From an uncultured Lachnospiraceae bacterium (GTDB taxonomy: Bacteria > Bacillota > Clostridia > Lachnospirales > Lachnospiraceae): 39,196 nucleotides of DNA. Shown in pieces: positions 31,461 to 39,196 of the stretch (position 1 is the stretch's first letter; the number at the start of each line of letters is the position of its first letter). The translations under genes were made by a program, and so were the position numbers. Below the pieces are notes generated by a model. It had not been told where the DNA came from. It ran no database searches and saw only the letters and a list, made by a program, of their open reading frames with translations. The stretch is taken from contig CAMNTQ010000031.1 in NCBI GenBank assembly GCA_946558695.1, forward strand, positions 1-39,196, given 5' to 3'.

Positions 31461-32273
31461 ATGAGAATTGTAAAAGTGTTGCTGCTATCGCTTATTTGCC
31501 TGACGTTATGCTTTGGCTGCGGGAAAAAGGAAGATAAAAAACCGGCAAAGGCTCAAGAGGAAGAAGTGAAAGAAGAGGCAAAGGACGCTGCGGACGGCGC
31601 GGCCGAACCGGATTCACGTACAAACAATGAGATTATCGCAGAAGCCATGGAAAAGACATCGAAGCTTGCTTCATTTGAAACAGTGATTGAGGGCAGTCTT
31701 AAGCTTGGCGGAAAGACTATTAACGGGGAGTTTTTTATGACTTCCCGGATTCAAGCTGTTCAGGGAGAGGACAGACAGAATTTCAAGATGACGATGGAGA
31801 CGGAGATAAATCCGGGCAAGGTAGTAACTAAGGCATATTATAAGGACGGATGGTATTATACAGATGACGGGAAAAGTAAGGAAAAGCAGAAGAAATCGCC
31901 GGAGGAAGTTCTTGGAATTATAACAGGTATCACAGATATGGTCATTGATGCATCGGATAAAATTGAGAATATCAGTGTGAAAGAGAACGGTACGGATAAG
32001 ATTTATTCGTACGAGCTGCCGTCTTATGCTGCTGAGGATTATATTGCTAAACTGATGACAGAGACAGGAGCAAAAGATACGCTTCTTGAAGATGCGTCTG
32101 CGGATGTAGAGAATTTAACGCTTACAAGTACAGTAAATGCGGAAGGGCTTCTTGTACGGCAGGAGATTTCAGTCGCGGGAAATCTGAAAAAGTCAATCGT
32201 GTCGGTACCTGTGAGGGCGCAGATTACAGCGGAATTCACAGAGACAGAGGAAAAAGAAATTTTAAATCAATAA
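31461..32273 (+). CDS. Putative lipoprotein (DUF6612-like), 270 aa
   Basis: A lipoprotein signal MRIVKVLLLSLICLTLCFGC ends in a lipobox with Cys20 (LCFG-C). A charged Lys/Glu-rich linker of about 40 residues follows. The rest is a beta-rich domain, with TSKLASFETVIEGSLKLGGK, KVVTKAYYKDGWYYTDDGKS and KIYSYELPSYAAEDYIAKL, resembling the LolA-like DUF6612 lipoproteins of Firmicutes. ATG 31461 is 8 bp after the DUF362 stop with a weak ribosome binding site. The product should sit on the outer face of the cytoplasmic membrane; the function is unknown. Confidence 0.8.
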   Translation: MRIVKVLLLSLICLTLCFGCGKKEDKKPAKAQEEEVKEEAKDAADGAAEPDSRTNNEIIAEAMEKTSKLASFETVIEGSLKLGGKTINGEFFMTSRIQAVQGEDRQNFKMTMETEINPGKVVTKAYYKDGWYYTDDGKSKEKQKKSPEEVLGIITGITDMVIDASDKIENISVKENGTDKIYSYELPSYAAEDYIAKLMTETGAKDTLLEDASADVENLTLTSTVNAEGLLVRQEISVAGNLKKSIVSVPVRAQITAEFTETEEKEILNQ

Positions 32274-32278
32274 AAATG

Positions 32279-32325
32279 AAGCTGCCGCCCGGCGAATATC
32301 TATTCGATGAAGCGGCAGCTTTCTT
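32279..32325. terminator. Terminator after the lipoprotein gene
   Basis: AAGCTGCCGC (32279-32288) and GCGGCAGCTT (32312-32321) form a perfect 10-bp stem followed by TTTCTT. A T-rich stretch on the other strand suggests it also ends the minus-strand gene at 32372. Confidence 0.85.
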
Positions 32326-32371
32326 AAAAGCATAACTATTCCATTGAAATTAGCCTGCGTGTCAAAGCATG

Positions 32372-33523
32372 TTACAGCATTTCGATAAACGCGGTAATAC
32401 GAGTATTCAGCTGTCCGATATCTGCCTGAGAATAATCAGTTTCCACATTGAGATACGGGATTCCCTTCTTTTCGTTGACAAATCTGCGGATCGCCAGAGA
32501 TTCTACATTGTATGTATGACAAGCTTGAAGCGTCATCTCTACAACTCCGTCTACTTTATATTCGTCGATCAATTCTCCGAGAAGTGTAAGGCGGTTCGGA
32601 TTCGGAGTCATAACGGAGCATCCGATGTTGAGATAGCGTCTTGCCAGTGCTTCGTATACATCGGGATTTTCTTCGTCCACCGGTTTATCGATGGATTTGG
32701 CGCCGGTACAGTTTTCATAGGTTACCACGATGCCGCCGTTATCTTCAATGGCTTTGATGACTTTTTCGGTAGCTCCTCCGATGGGACATCCGGTAACGAG
32801 GATACGCGGCTTTTTCTCCTGCATAGTCCCGGCTTTATATTCTTTTTCGATTTTATCAACCAGTGCCGCTACTTCTTCGGGAATGACAGAACGGTCGAAT
32901 TTAAAGGTGCTTCCATAGAGGACTTTGAACAGATCATGTCCGGTGATCGGAGCAGGATCGCGCCGCATAACCTGATAAAGCGTTTTCAAAGAGCGTCTTA
33001 CTTTATTTTCATTCTTAATGGCTTCTCTGATGTCATCCTCTGTAATGGTAACGTCAAATTTTTTCTCAAGATATTCCTTGAAACGGATAATTTCGGCCTT
33101 CCAGAGTTCCAATGCATTTTCGCTCTGAGAATTAGGCAGTTCCATAAGAAAGACATCTTTGAATTCAGACATATATTCATACATCTTTTTCTTTCCGTCG
33201 CAAGTAGTCTCCCCGACAACTACATCGGAAAAATAGAAAAACGGACATTTGTCTGTCTTTGCGAATCCATAGCTGGATTTGATGAGCGGACAGAGATTCT
33301 TAGGCAGGTCTCTTTCCGCTACGGCAATGGTCTCGTCGGATGTGGAACATAATCCGACAGTTGCAGCGCCCATCGCGTGGGCGATTTCCTGAGGAAAGTA
33401 TGTGCAGTATGCGCCAACTACAGGGACACCCTTGTCTTTAAGCTGTTTGACTGCCAAAAAAGAGTTCTTGCGTTGCTGCGCAAACTCTTCAAATACTTCC
33501 GGTAAATTTTTAATGATTTCCAT
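32372..33523 (-). CDS. 2-hydroxyacyl-CoA dehydratase-family (double-cubane-type) protein, 383 aa
   Basis: The protein matches the HgdB/FldC and YjiM-like superfamily. Cysteines in GAYCTYFPQEI, KCPFFYFSD, VVGETTCDGKKKMYE, VTGCPIGGATEK and YENCTGAKS, and in MTLQACHTYNVES, are placed to bind iron-sulfur clusters. True dehydratases work as two subunits plus an ATP-dependent activator (HgdC-like). Neither a second subunit nor an activator is in the window, so it may instead belong to the single-subunit double-cubane-cluster proteins, whose physiological substrate is unclear. ATG 33523 has a strong GAGGAGG site. It is monocistronic. Confidence 0.85.
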   Translation of the reverse strand: MEIIKNLPEVFEEFAQQRKNSFLAVKQLKDKGVPVVGAYCTYFPQEIAHAMGAATVGLCSTSDETIAVAERDLPKNLCPLIKSSYGFAKTDKCPFFYFSDVVVGETTCDGKKKMYEYMSEFKDVFLMELPNSQSENALELWKAEIIRFKEYLEKKFDVTITEDDIREAIKNENKVRRSLKTLYQVMRRDPAPITGHDLFKVLYGSTFKFDRSVIPEEVAALVDKIEKEYKAGTMQEKKPRILVTGCPIGGATEKVIKAIEDNGGIVVTYENCTGAKSIDKPVDEENPDVYEALARRYLNIGCSVMTPNPNRLTLLGELIDEYKVDGVVEMTLQACHTYNVESLAIRRFVNEKKGIPYLNVETDYSQADIGQLNTRITAFIEML

Positions 33524-33661
33524 AATGTGTACTCAACCTCCTCTTGCGTTTCTGTTATCATCATATCATTTTTAGCGTATGCCGACTAATTGCAAATGAT
33601 AATATAAGAAGAAATATATAGATAAAATCTATATAAATACGGCGAAAGGATACGGTACAAG

Positions 33662-34027
33662 TTATGCCTGACAGATTTCGGTCCAATAGCCGTCCGGATC
33701 ATTGATAAAATATACGCCCATCTCAATATTTTCAAAGCATACGCATCCCATCTCTTTATGATGAGCAAGAGCGGCCTCGATATCATCTACATTCATAGCG
33801 AGATGGAACTCATTGTCCCCAAGGTCGTAAGGTCTGTCCATATCGCGCAGCCATGTGAGTTCCAGCAGATGCGGAGTTGTTCCGTCACCCATAAAGATTA
33901 ACTTAAAGCTCCCGTCCTCGGCTTCTTTTTCTCTGGAAACAGTGAGACCGAGTGCTTTTTTGTAAAAGGCAACAGATTTTTCCAAATCAGAGACATTGAT
34001 GTTATTGTGGTAAAATGTGAATTTCAT
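33662..34027 (-). CDS. VOC (glyoxalase I-fold) protein, 121 aa
   Basis: It is a single-domain vicinal-oxygen-chelate protein: FYHNNINVSDLEKSVAFYKK with a metal-ligand His, LGLTVSREKEAEDGSFKLIF, LLELTWLRD with a ligand Glu, NEFHLAMNVDDIEAAL with a second His, and the end YFINDPDGYWTEICQ with a terminal Glu. All four expected metal ligands are present. This resembles lactoylglutathione lyase, but many VOC proteins of Firmicutes lack glutathione as partner, so methylglyoxal detoxification is only a possibility. The start follows AGGAGG. It is divergent from tsaE. Confidence 0.85.
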   Translation of the reverse strand: MKFTFYHNNINVSDLEKSVAFYKKALGLTVSREKEAEDGSFKLIFMGDGTTPHLLELTWLRDMDRPYDLGDNEFHLAMNVDDIEAALAHHKEMGCVCFENIEMGVYFINDPDGYWTEICQA

Positions 34028-34058
34028 AAATTAAATCCTCCTGTTAACCGTCTTCATA

Positions 34059-34087
34059 TTGACTATTTTTTAATTCAAGTATATCAT
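34059..34087 (+). promoter_or_regulatory. Promoter of the tsaE operon
   Basis: TTGACT (34059-34064) and TATCAT (34082-34087) are 17 bp apart, about 55 bp before the expected start of tsaE translation. Confidence 0.6.
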
Positions 34088-34145
34088 ATCTTTACAAGAT
34101 AAACAGCAGGAATTTTAGAATGGATCATAGATAGGAAGGGCTGCT

Positions 34146-34571
34146 ATGGTAATAGAAACCAGCAATGAAAAAGGAACCTACAGCTTTGGATGCAGGTTGG
34201 GAGAGAAAGCAAAATCCGGACAGGTGTTTACACTGATCGGCGATCTGGGAGCCGGTAAGACCGTATTTACGAAAGGACTGGCGGCAGGGCTCGGAGTTAA
34301 GGAGCCGATAAGCAGCCCGACATTTACGATTGTACAGATATATGAGGAAGGGCGGCTGCCCTTCTATCATTTTGATGTTTACCGCATCGGTGATGTGGAA
34401 GAGATGGACGAGATCGGATATGAGGATTATATTTACGGAGACGGCGTCAGCCTGATTGAGTGGGCGAATCTGATCGAGGAGATTTTGCCGGAGCATTATA
34501 CACAGGTGAAGATTGAGAAGGATTTGGAAAAGGGATTCGATTATCGGAGGATAGAGCTATGCGAATATTAG
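34146..34571 (+). CDS. tsaE: tRNA t6A biosynthesis ATPase TsaE, 141 aa
   Basis: TsaE is the small ATPase that drives turnover of the TsaB-TsaD complex making N6-threonylcarbamoyladenosine at tRNA position 37. Walker A is LIGDLGAGKTVFTKGLAAGL, the switch-like SSPTFTIVQIYE follows, then HFDVYRIGDVEEMDEIGYED and VSLIEWANLIEEILPE, all typical. The length is normal. Its end overlaps the start of tsaB by 13 bp. Confidence 0.95.
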   Translation: MVIETSNEKGTYSFGCRLGEKAKSGQVFTLIGDLGAGKTVFTKGLAAGLGVKEPISSPTFTIVQIYEEGRLPFYHFDVYRIGDVEEMDEIGYEDYIYGDGVSLIEWANLIEEILPEHYTQVKIEKDLEKGFDYRRIELCEY

Positions 34572-35302
34572 CGTTAGACAGTTCGGGACTGGTAGCCAGC
34601 GTGGCAGTTGCAGAGACGGATGGAAAAGAAGAGCAGCTTATAGCTGAATATACCGTGAACTATAAAAAGACGCATTCTCAGACTTTGCTTCCTATGCTGG
34701 ATGAAGTGGCAAAGATGACAGAACTGGATATGGAATCTGTCGATGCGATTGCGGTGGCGGCGGGACCGGGTTCTTTTACCGGACTTCGGATTGGCTCTGC
34801 GACGGCGAAGGGGCTGGGGCTTGCGCTTAATAAGCCGCTTATTGCAGTGCCGACGCTGGAAGGACTCGCCTATAATCTCTGCGGTACACAGGCTGTTGTC
34901 TGCCCGGTCATGGATGCAAGGAGGGGGCAGGTATATACGGGTATTTATGAGTTTCAGGGAAATGAACTGATCACGTTGGAGGGACAGATGGCGATAGCGA
35001 TAGAAGAGCTTGGACAAAGGCTCCTTAAGTATGACCGAAGAATCGTGTTTCTCGGAGATGGCGTGCCGGTATTCAGAGAGATTCTAACAGATCAGCTTCT
35101 TGCAGGAAAAGATATTTCTTTTGCGCCGTGTAATATGAACCGTCAGAGAGCGGCATCTGTGGCGGCGCTTGGGATCCGATATTACAGGGACGGTAAGTTT
35201 GAGAGCGCTGCAGAACATGAACCGGATTATCTGCGGGTATCGCAGGCAGAACGGGAGCGAAGAGAGCGTCGGCGGCAATTGCAGGATGAGGCGTCATACT
35301 AA
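34559..35302 (+). CDS. tsaB: tRNA t6A biosynthesis protein TsaB, 247 aa
   Basis: TsaB is the ASKHA-fold partner of TsaD. The start MRILALDSSGLVASVAVAET has the phosphate-loop Asp. KKTHSQTLLPMLDEV, VDAIAVAAGPGSFTGLRIGS and AKGLGLALNKPLIAVPTLEG are the conserved blocks. The C-terminal region is longer and ends in a charged Arg-rich tail (QAERERRERRRQL). It overlaps tsaE and precedes rimI by 25 bp. The whole group is a standard Firmicute order. Confidence 0.94.
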   Translation: MRILALDSSGLVASVAVAETDGKEEQLIAEYTVNYKKTHSQTLLPMLDEVAKMTELDMESVDAIAVAAGPGSFTGLRIGSATAKGLGLALNKPLIAVPTLEGLAYNLCGTQAVVCPVMDARRGQVYTGIYEFQGNELITLEGQMAIAIEELGQRLLKYDRRIVFLGDGVPVFREILTDQLLAGKDISFAPCNMNRQRAASVAALGIRYYRDGKFESAAEHEPDYLRVSQAERERRERRRQLQDEASY

Positions 35303-35327
35303 TCAAGCGGCAGATGCGGGATGAACT

Positions 35328-35780
35328 ATGGTATCAGATATGGATGTAAGAGTGATTGAAAAAAAGGATATTGAGCAGGTTTGCGAGATCGAAAAAAACT
35401 GTTTTTCCGATGCATGGAGTATGACCGGGATTCAGGAAAGTCTGGCGCAGAATCATACGATACTGCTTGGCGCATGGCTGGATGGAAGGCTGTTGGGCTA
35501 TGTCATTGCTTATCTTTCTATAGATGATTGTGAGATTGCCAGAATTGCGGTGGATGAGACATGCAGAAGGAGGGGGGTTGCCTTTAAGCTTCTTGAGGAA
35601 GTTAAAAATGTCTGCCTGAAAAGACAGGTTGAAAGAATCATGTTGGATGTCCGAGACAGCAATGAGGCGGCGGTGAGGCTTTACAATAAATTCGGCTTTA
35701 CACAGGACGGTATCAGGAAGAATTTTTATGCCAAACCGGCGGAGGATGCAGTTTTGATGAGTTTTAACATTGGAAAATAA
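35328..35780 (+). CDS. rimI: Ribosomal protein S18-alanine N-acetyltransferase, 150 aa
   Basis: This is a GNAT acetyltransferase. RVIEKKDIEQVCEIEKNCFS opens the fold, SWSM-like DAWSMTGIQESLAQN follows, and IDDCEIARIAVDETCRRRGV holds the acetyl-CoA pyrophosphate loop (R-x-x-G-x-A-like RRRGVAFKLL). MLDVRDSNEAAVRLYNKFGF is the conserved end. RimI acetylates the N terminus of S18, and the gene is habitually linked to tsaB/tsaD. The ribosome binding site is weak; a second ATG lies four codons downstream (35340). Confidence 0.92.
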   Translation: MVSDMDVRVIEKKDIEQVCEIEKNCFSDAWSMTGIQESLAQNHTILLGAWLDGRLLGYVIAYLSIDDCEIARIAVDETCRRRGVAFKLLEEVKNVCLKRQVERIMLDVRDSNEAAVRLYNKFGFTQDGIRKNFYAKPAEDAVLMSFNIGK

Positions 35781-35879
35781 CTGGCAGGTGTGACAGTGCT
35801 TCCCACTTGGAAAACGTTCGATGGTTTTATATAATGTAGGCGTAACAGTAAGGAGAAAGATATATTTCCAAAATATATA

Positions 35880-36004
35880 CCAAAGGACATCCCATAATTC
35901 GTGCCCTTGCGGTGCGGACGGACTTCGTCCGGTAAGGGATACCCAAAGGGCATCCCATAATGCATGCCCCGGCGGTGCGGACGGACTTTGTCCGACAAGG
36001 TATG
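35880..36004 (+). repeat. Two tandem copies of a 63-bp hairpin-containing repeat
   Basis: Copy 1 starts at 35880 and copy 2 at 35943. Both read CCAAAGGnCATCCCATAAT, then a C-rich part, then GCGGTGCGGACGGACTT. Each carries a strong hairpin: CGGACG-GACTT-CGTCCG at 35915-35931 and CGGAC-GGACTTT-GTCCG at 35978-35994. The base composition is much richer in GC than the flanks. It lies between rimI and the small protein at 36027 and looks like a REP-type intergenic element. Confidence 0.8.
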
Positions 36005-36026
36005 GAATATGCACAGGAGGAATTGT

Positions 36027-36266
36027 ATGCGCCAATATAGAAACAATACAAAAGAAGTTCAGGAAATCAATAAGATTATCTGCAACAAATGCGGAAAAGA
36101 GATTCCGGTTGCGGGAGGGGTTCCGTCAGAGGACATGCTGGAAGTAGAAAAACGGTGGGGATATTTCTCTGCGAAGGATAACCGAAAAGACCGTTTTGAA
36201 CTTTGCGAGCAGTGTTATGATGAGTTGATAGGAAGCTTTCTTGTTCCGGTGGAAACGGAAGGATAG
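36027..36266 (+). CDS. Small zinc-ribbon-like protein, 79 aa
   Basis: ATG 36027 has a perfect AGGAGG site seven bases upstream; longer frames run back through the hairpin repeat and are rejected. Two Cys pairs, NKCGKEIP preceded by IIC (C-x2-C) and ELCEQCYDEL (C-x2-C), are spaced like a zinc ribbon. The middle (KRWGYFSAKDNRKDRFEL) is polar, and no membrane segment is seen. No named family is certain. It sits 31 bp before rnz in the t6A cluster, probably in the same transcript. Confidence 0.75.
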   Translation: MRQYRNNTKEVQEINKIICNKCGKEIPVAGGVPSEDMLEVEKRWGYFSAKDNRKDRFELCEQCYDELIGSFLVPVETEG

Positions 36267-36297
36267 CTGCAGAAAGGCAGCAGTAAAGAGGTAGAAG

Positions 36298-37206
36298 ATG
36301 TTAGATGTATGTTTGTTAGGAACTGGCGGGATGATGCCGCTGCCGTACCGGTGGCTCACATCATTCATGGTAAGATATAATGGAAGCAGTCTGCTGATTG
36401 ATTGCGGCGAGGGGACGCAGATTGCCATCAAGGAAAAAGGATGGAGTTTCAAGCCGATTGATGTAATCTGCTTTACCCATTATCACGGCGATCATATCAG
36501 CGGCCTTCCGGGACTGCTTCTCACGATGGGAAATGCAGACAGGACGAAGCCGCTGACGCTGATCGGGCCGAAGGGTTTAAGAAGGGTGGTCGATTGTCTG
36601 AGGGTGATAGCTCCAGAGCTTCCGTTTTCCGTACAATATATAGAAATTACCGAGCCGGAGCAGACATTCGAGATCAACGGCTATCGATTGAAGGCATTTC
36701 GTGTGAATCACAATGTCATCTGTTATGGGTATACGGTTGAGATAGACCGGGCAGGCAAATTTGATGTAGAGCGTGCGAATGAAGCTCGGATTCCGCAGAA
36801 ATTCTGGGGAATTCTTCAAAAAGGCGAGACGGTGGAAGCGGGCGGCAATACCTACACGCCAGATATGGTGCTCGGTCCTGCCAGAAAAGGGATTAAAGTA
36901 ACTTATTGCACAGATACAAGACCGACGGATTCGATCAGAAGCAATGCGGCCGGAGCAGATCTGTTTGTCTGTGAGGGCATGTACGGTGAGAAGGACAAGC
37001 AGAAGAAAGCGCGGGAATACAAGCATATGACATTCTATGAGGCGGCACAGCTTGCAAAAGAGGCTGATGTGGGAGAGATGTGGCTGACACATTACAGCCC
37101 GTCGCTGAATCACCCGGAGGAATATATGGAAGAGGTGCGGCGGATATTTCCAAGAGCCGTTGCGGCTAGGGATAAGCGGTCGGCGGAGCTTGTTTTTGCT
37201 GACTGA
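36298..37206 (+). CDS. rnz: Ribonuclease Z, 302 aa
   Basis: This is the tRNA 3'-processing endonuclease of the metallo-beta-lactamase fold. LLGTGGMMPLPYRWLTSFMV opens the fold. The zinc motif HYHGDH is in ICFTHYHGDHISGLPGLLLT, and LIDCGEGTQIAI precedes it. The later ligands are in VTYCTDTRPTDS and LTHYSPSL. The length of about 300 aa marks the short RNase Z. The mature 3' end matters because neither tRNA visible here encodes a full CCA end in view. It lies between the zinc-ribbon gene and tsaD. Confidence 0.93.
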   Translation: MLDVCLLGTGGMMPLPYRWLTSFMVRYNGSSLLIDCGEGTQIAIKEKGWSFKPIDVICFTHYHGDHISGLPGLLLTMGNADRTKPLTLIGPKGLRRVVDCLRVIAPELPFSVQYIEITEPEQTFEINGYRLKAFRVNHNVICYGYTVEIDRAGKFDVERANEARIPQKFWGILQKGETVEAGGNTYTPDMVLGPARKGIKVTYCTDTRPTDSIRSNAAGADLFVCEGMYGEKDKQKKAREYKHMTFYEAAQLAKEADVGEMWLTHYSPSLNHPEEYMEEVRRIFPRAVAARDKRSAELVFAD

Positions 37207-37289
37207 TGACTGCAGTTCGCTGTAACGATTATGCAGAGGAATTTGAATTGGCCATATCGTAAATATATGTGAGGCAGAAAAGGAAATGT

Positions 37290-38327
37290 ATGATGGAAGA
37301 TCAGAAAGATGTTTTAATACTTGCAATTGAAAGTTCCTGTGATGAGACGGCTGCTGCGGTCGTGAAGAACGGAAGAACCGTGCTTTCGAATGTGATTTCA
37401 TCTCAGATAGCACTTCACACCTTATACGGAGGAGTCGTGCCGGAGATTGCATCGAGAAAGCATATTGAAAAAATAAATCAGGTCATTGAAGCGGCACTTT
37501 CTGAGGCGGAGGTGACGCTTTCGGACGTAGATGCCATCGGCGTCACGTATGGGCCGGGGCTTGTGGGCGCGCTGCTTGTGGGTGTAGCAGAAGCGAAAGC
37601 GATTGCGTATGCGGCAAAGAAGCCACTTATCGGGGTGCATCATATAGAAGGACATATTGCGGCAAATTTTATTGAACATTCGGAGCTTAAGCCGCCCTTC
37701 CTTTCGCTGGTCGTATCCGGAGGGCATACGCATCTGGTGCGTGTGAAGGATTACGGGAAGTTCGATATCATCGGGCGGACAAGAGATGACGCGGCCGGAG
37801 AAGCGTTTGATAAAGTGGCAAGAGCCATCGGGCTGGGATATCCGGGAGGACCCAAGATTGATAAAGTGTCAAGGGAAGGGAACCCGGAAGCGATCGTTTT
37901 TCCGCGGGCACATGTAGAAGATGCGCCGTATGATTTCAGTTTCAGCGGTGTGAAGTCGGCGGTGCTCAACTATATCAATGGCTGCAGGATGAAAGGGGAG
38001 GAGTACAGTCAGGCGGATATTGCGGCTTCTTTCCAGAAAGCAGTGACAGATGTGCTTGTTTCAAATGCGATGCATGCGGTGTCGGAATTTAAGGTGGATA
38101 AATTTGCCATTGCAGGAGGGGTTGCCTCTAACAGTGCGCTGCGCCAGGCGATGCGGTCAGCCTGCGAGAAACGGGGAGTGAGGTTGTATTACCCGTCGCC
38201 GGTTTATTGTACTGATAATGCGGCGATGATAGGCGTTGCAGCTTATTATGAATATATAGCCGGTACACGGCATGGCTGGGATTTGAATGCGGTGCCGAAT
38301 TTGAAGCTGGGGGAAAGGTATGAATAA
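37290..38327 (+). CDS. tsaD: tRNA N6-threonylcarbamoyladenosine transferase TsaD, 345 aa
   Basis: TsaD transfers the threonylcarbamoyl group to A37. [17 protein letters not shown] begins the fold. The iron/zinc-binding motif is [11 protein letters not shown], and [12 protein letters not shown] and [20 protein letters not shown] are the nucleotide blocks. [18 protein letters not shown] and [15 protein letters not shown] complete it. ATG 37290 follows AAAAGGA; the seven codons upstream from GTG 37269 contain that site and are rejected. The length is normal. It overlaps ispD by 8 bp. Confidence 0.96.
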   Translation: MMEDQKDVLILAIESSCDETAAAVVKNGRTVLSNVISSQIALHTLYGGVVPEIASRKHIEKINQVIEAALSEAEVTLSDVDAIGVTYGPGLVGALLVGVAEAKAIAYAAKKPLIGVHHIEGHIAANFIEHSELKPPFLSLVVSGGHTHLVRVKDYGKFDIIGRTRDDAAGEAFDKVARAIGLGYPGGPKIDKVSREGNPEAIVFPRAHVEDAPYDFSFSGVKSAVLNYINGCRMKGEEYSQADIAASFQKAVTDVLVSNAMHAVSEFKVDKFAIAGGVASNSALRQAMRSACEKRGVRLYYPSPVYCTDNAAMIGVAAYYEYIAGTRHGWDLNAVPNLKLGERYE

Positions 38328-39048
38328 TTTGCATAAAAAATGTACGGCAATTGTTCTTGCGGCGGGACAAGGGAAACGGATGGGGACTAATGTTTATAAG
38401 CAGTACATTGAGATATTTGGAAAGCCGATTATTTATTATACATTGAAGACGTTTCAGAATTCGGAGATTATTGACAGTATCGTTCTTGTAGTGGGTGGCG
38501 GACAGGAGCAGTTTGCAAGAGAAGAGATTGTGGAAAAGTATCATTTTACAAAAGTAACGGCGATCGTAGCGGGCGGAGCCGAGCGGTACGATTCTGTGTG
38601 GCAGGGATTAAAAGCGATCCGTGATGGAAAGGCGGAAGATGCGGATAGCGACAGTTATGTCTTTATCCATGACGGTGCGCGGATGTTCGTGGATGAAGCG
38701 ACTTTGAAGAGAGGATATGAGACGGTATTAAAATACCGCGCCTGTGTGGCGGGTATGCCGAGCAAGGATACAGTTAAGGTGGTGGATGAAGAGGGATTTG
38801 CGGTGCAGACGCCGCAGCGCAAATATGTCTGGACAGTGCAGACACCGCAGATATTTGAAACTTCTTTGATTACGGAAGCATATTCTAAGCTTATGCGGGA
38901 ACAATGTATTGATGTGACAGATGACGCTATGGTAGTAGAGCAGATGATGGAGCAGCCGGTAAGATTGTTTGAAGCTTCCTATGAGAATATTAAGATTACG
39001 ACGCCGGAGGATTTGGAAATTGCGAAAGGTTTTCTGAAAAAGGGCTGA
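38320..39048 (+). CDS. ispD: 2-C-methyl-D-erythritol 4-phosphate cytidylyltransferase, 242 aa
   Basis: IspD makes CDP-methylerythritol in the non-mevalonate isoprenoid pathway. The nucleotide motif is [20 protein letters not shown], followed by [49 protein letters not shown] and [15 protein letters not shown] are family blocks, and [20 protein letters not shown] ends the fold. The length is about 10 residues longer than E. coli IspD. Its start overlaps the end of tsaD (38320-38327), so translation is coupled. Confidence 0.94.
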   Translation: MNNLHKKCTAIVLAAGQGKRMGTNVYKQYIEIFGKPIIYYTLKTFQNSEIIDSIVLVVGGGQEQFAREEIVEKYHFTKVTAIVAGGAERYDSVWQGLKAIRDGKAEDADSDSYVFIHDGARMFVDEATLKRGYETVLKYRACVAGMPSKDTVKVVDEEGFAVQTPQRKYVWTVQTPQIFETSLITEAYSKLMREQCIDVTDDAMVVEQMMEQPVRLFEASYENIKITTPEDLEIAKGFLKKG

Positions 39049-39067
39049 AAAATTTGGAAATTTAATA

Positions 39068-39096
39068 TTGACGAGCATTTCTTTGTGTGATAGAAT
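39068..39096 (+). promoter_or_regulatory. Promoter of the tRNA-Ser gene
   Basis: TTGACG (39068-39073) and TAGAAT (39091-39096) are 17 bp apart, placing the start of transcription about 40 bp before the tRNA. Confidence 0.7.
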
Positions 39097-39143
39097 GCAT
39101 ATTGCTGAAGCGTAATGCCAAAGGCAGTAAGTTTATATTAGAT

Positions 39144-39196
39144 GGAGAGGTATCGAAGTGGTCATAACGAGGCGGTCTTGAAAACCGTTTGTCCGC
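39144..39196 (+). tRNA. tRNA-Ser (TGA), 3' end cut off by the window
   Basis: GGAGAGG at 39144 is the 5' acceptor strand. The D arm reads TATCGAAGTGGTCATAACGA, and the anticodon loop CTTGAAA (39177-39183) carries TGA at 39179-39181. The following GTTTGTCCGC enters the long variable arm of a serine tRNA. The sequence stops there. Confidence 0.9.

Noticed and set aside
32369..33352. Plus-strand ORF of 327 residues opposite the dehydratase-like gene
   Set aside because: It is the antisense shadow of a clearly conserved protein and has Phe/Cys-rich, non-protein-like composition.
35821..36147. 108-residue ORF spanning the tandem hairpin repeats
   Set aside because: Its sequence is the translated repeat, and the AGGAGG-driven ATG at 36027 in another gene explains the downstream coding.
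1..39196. CRISPR array, complete prophage or complete insertion sequence
   Set aside because: No regularly spaced repeats, phage structural genes or transposase were found; only relics and tRNA-linked repeats are present.

Overview
The window looks like chromosomal DNA of an anaerobic, spore-former-lineage Firmicute, most probably a Lachnospiraceae member. The reasons are a split (two-gene) transketolase beside a short transaldolase, a stand-alone Spo0A DNA-binding domain protein, a CtkA/HipA-type kinase with its small partner, a DUF5711 protein, an L-cysteine desulfidase, a 2-hydroxyacyl-CoA dehydratase-like protein, AGGAGG-type ribosome binding sites and moderate GC. The assignment comes from gene families and style only; no 16S gene is present.

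Left end (1-3090) is accessory DNA. It opens with the 3' part of tRNA-Asn. A degenerate second copy of the tRNA 3' part plus about 170 bp of flank recurs 1.74 kb downstream. Between them lies a small-protein/HipA-like kinase pair with its own promoter. A second short segment with an unrecognised ORF follows, and both segments end in a similar 18-bp motif. Then come decayed pieces, including the tail of a GGDEF protein.

3090-8750 is a regulator-rich stretch: a MerR protein with a multi-pass membrane domain and a textbook 19-bp-spacer MerR-type promoter; two tandemly duplicated PadR regulators, the second translationally coupled to a HAAS-like membrane protein with an NfeD-like tail; a PF06541-type membrane protein; a 5'-truncated sigma-factor relic; and the Spo0A-C-like protein. 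A two-component system (response regulator plus a large multi-pass histidine kinase) follows at 8955-12265.

12394-23586 is mostly core: 6-phosphofructokinase, dnaX-ebfC-recR, a LacI regulator, transaldolase with the split transketolase (non-oxidative pentose phosphate pathway), then LysM-membrane protein, DUF5711 and CvpA-like proteins that look like an envelope cluster. On the minus strand, 23647-26874 is carB without carA.

27083-32273 begins with a truncated LysR gene, then metY (O-acetylhomoserine sulfhydrylase) and an L-cysteine desulfidase. Together these could move sulfur from cysteine to homocysteine via sulfide. A DUF362/ferredoxin protein and a lipoprotein follow. On the minus strand are a 2-hydroxyacyl-CoA dehydratase-family protein and a glyoxalase-fold protein. 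The right end (34146-39048) is the t6A tRNA-modification cluster tsaE-tsaB-rimI-(small Zn-ribbon protein)-rnz-tsaD followed by ispD, with a tandem hairpin repeat after rimI. The window ends inside tRNA-Ser(UGA), which has its own promoter.

All calls are from reading the sequence; no database search was run.
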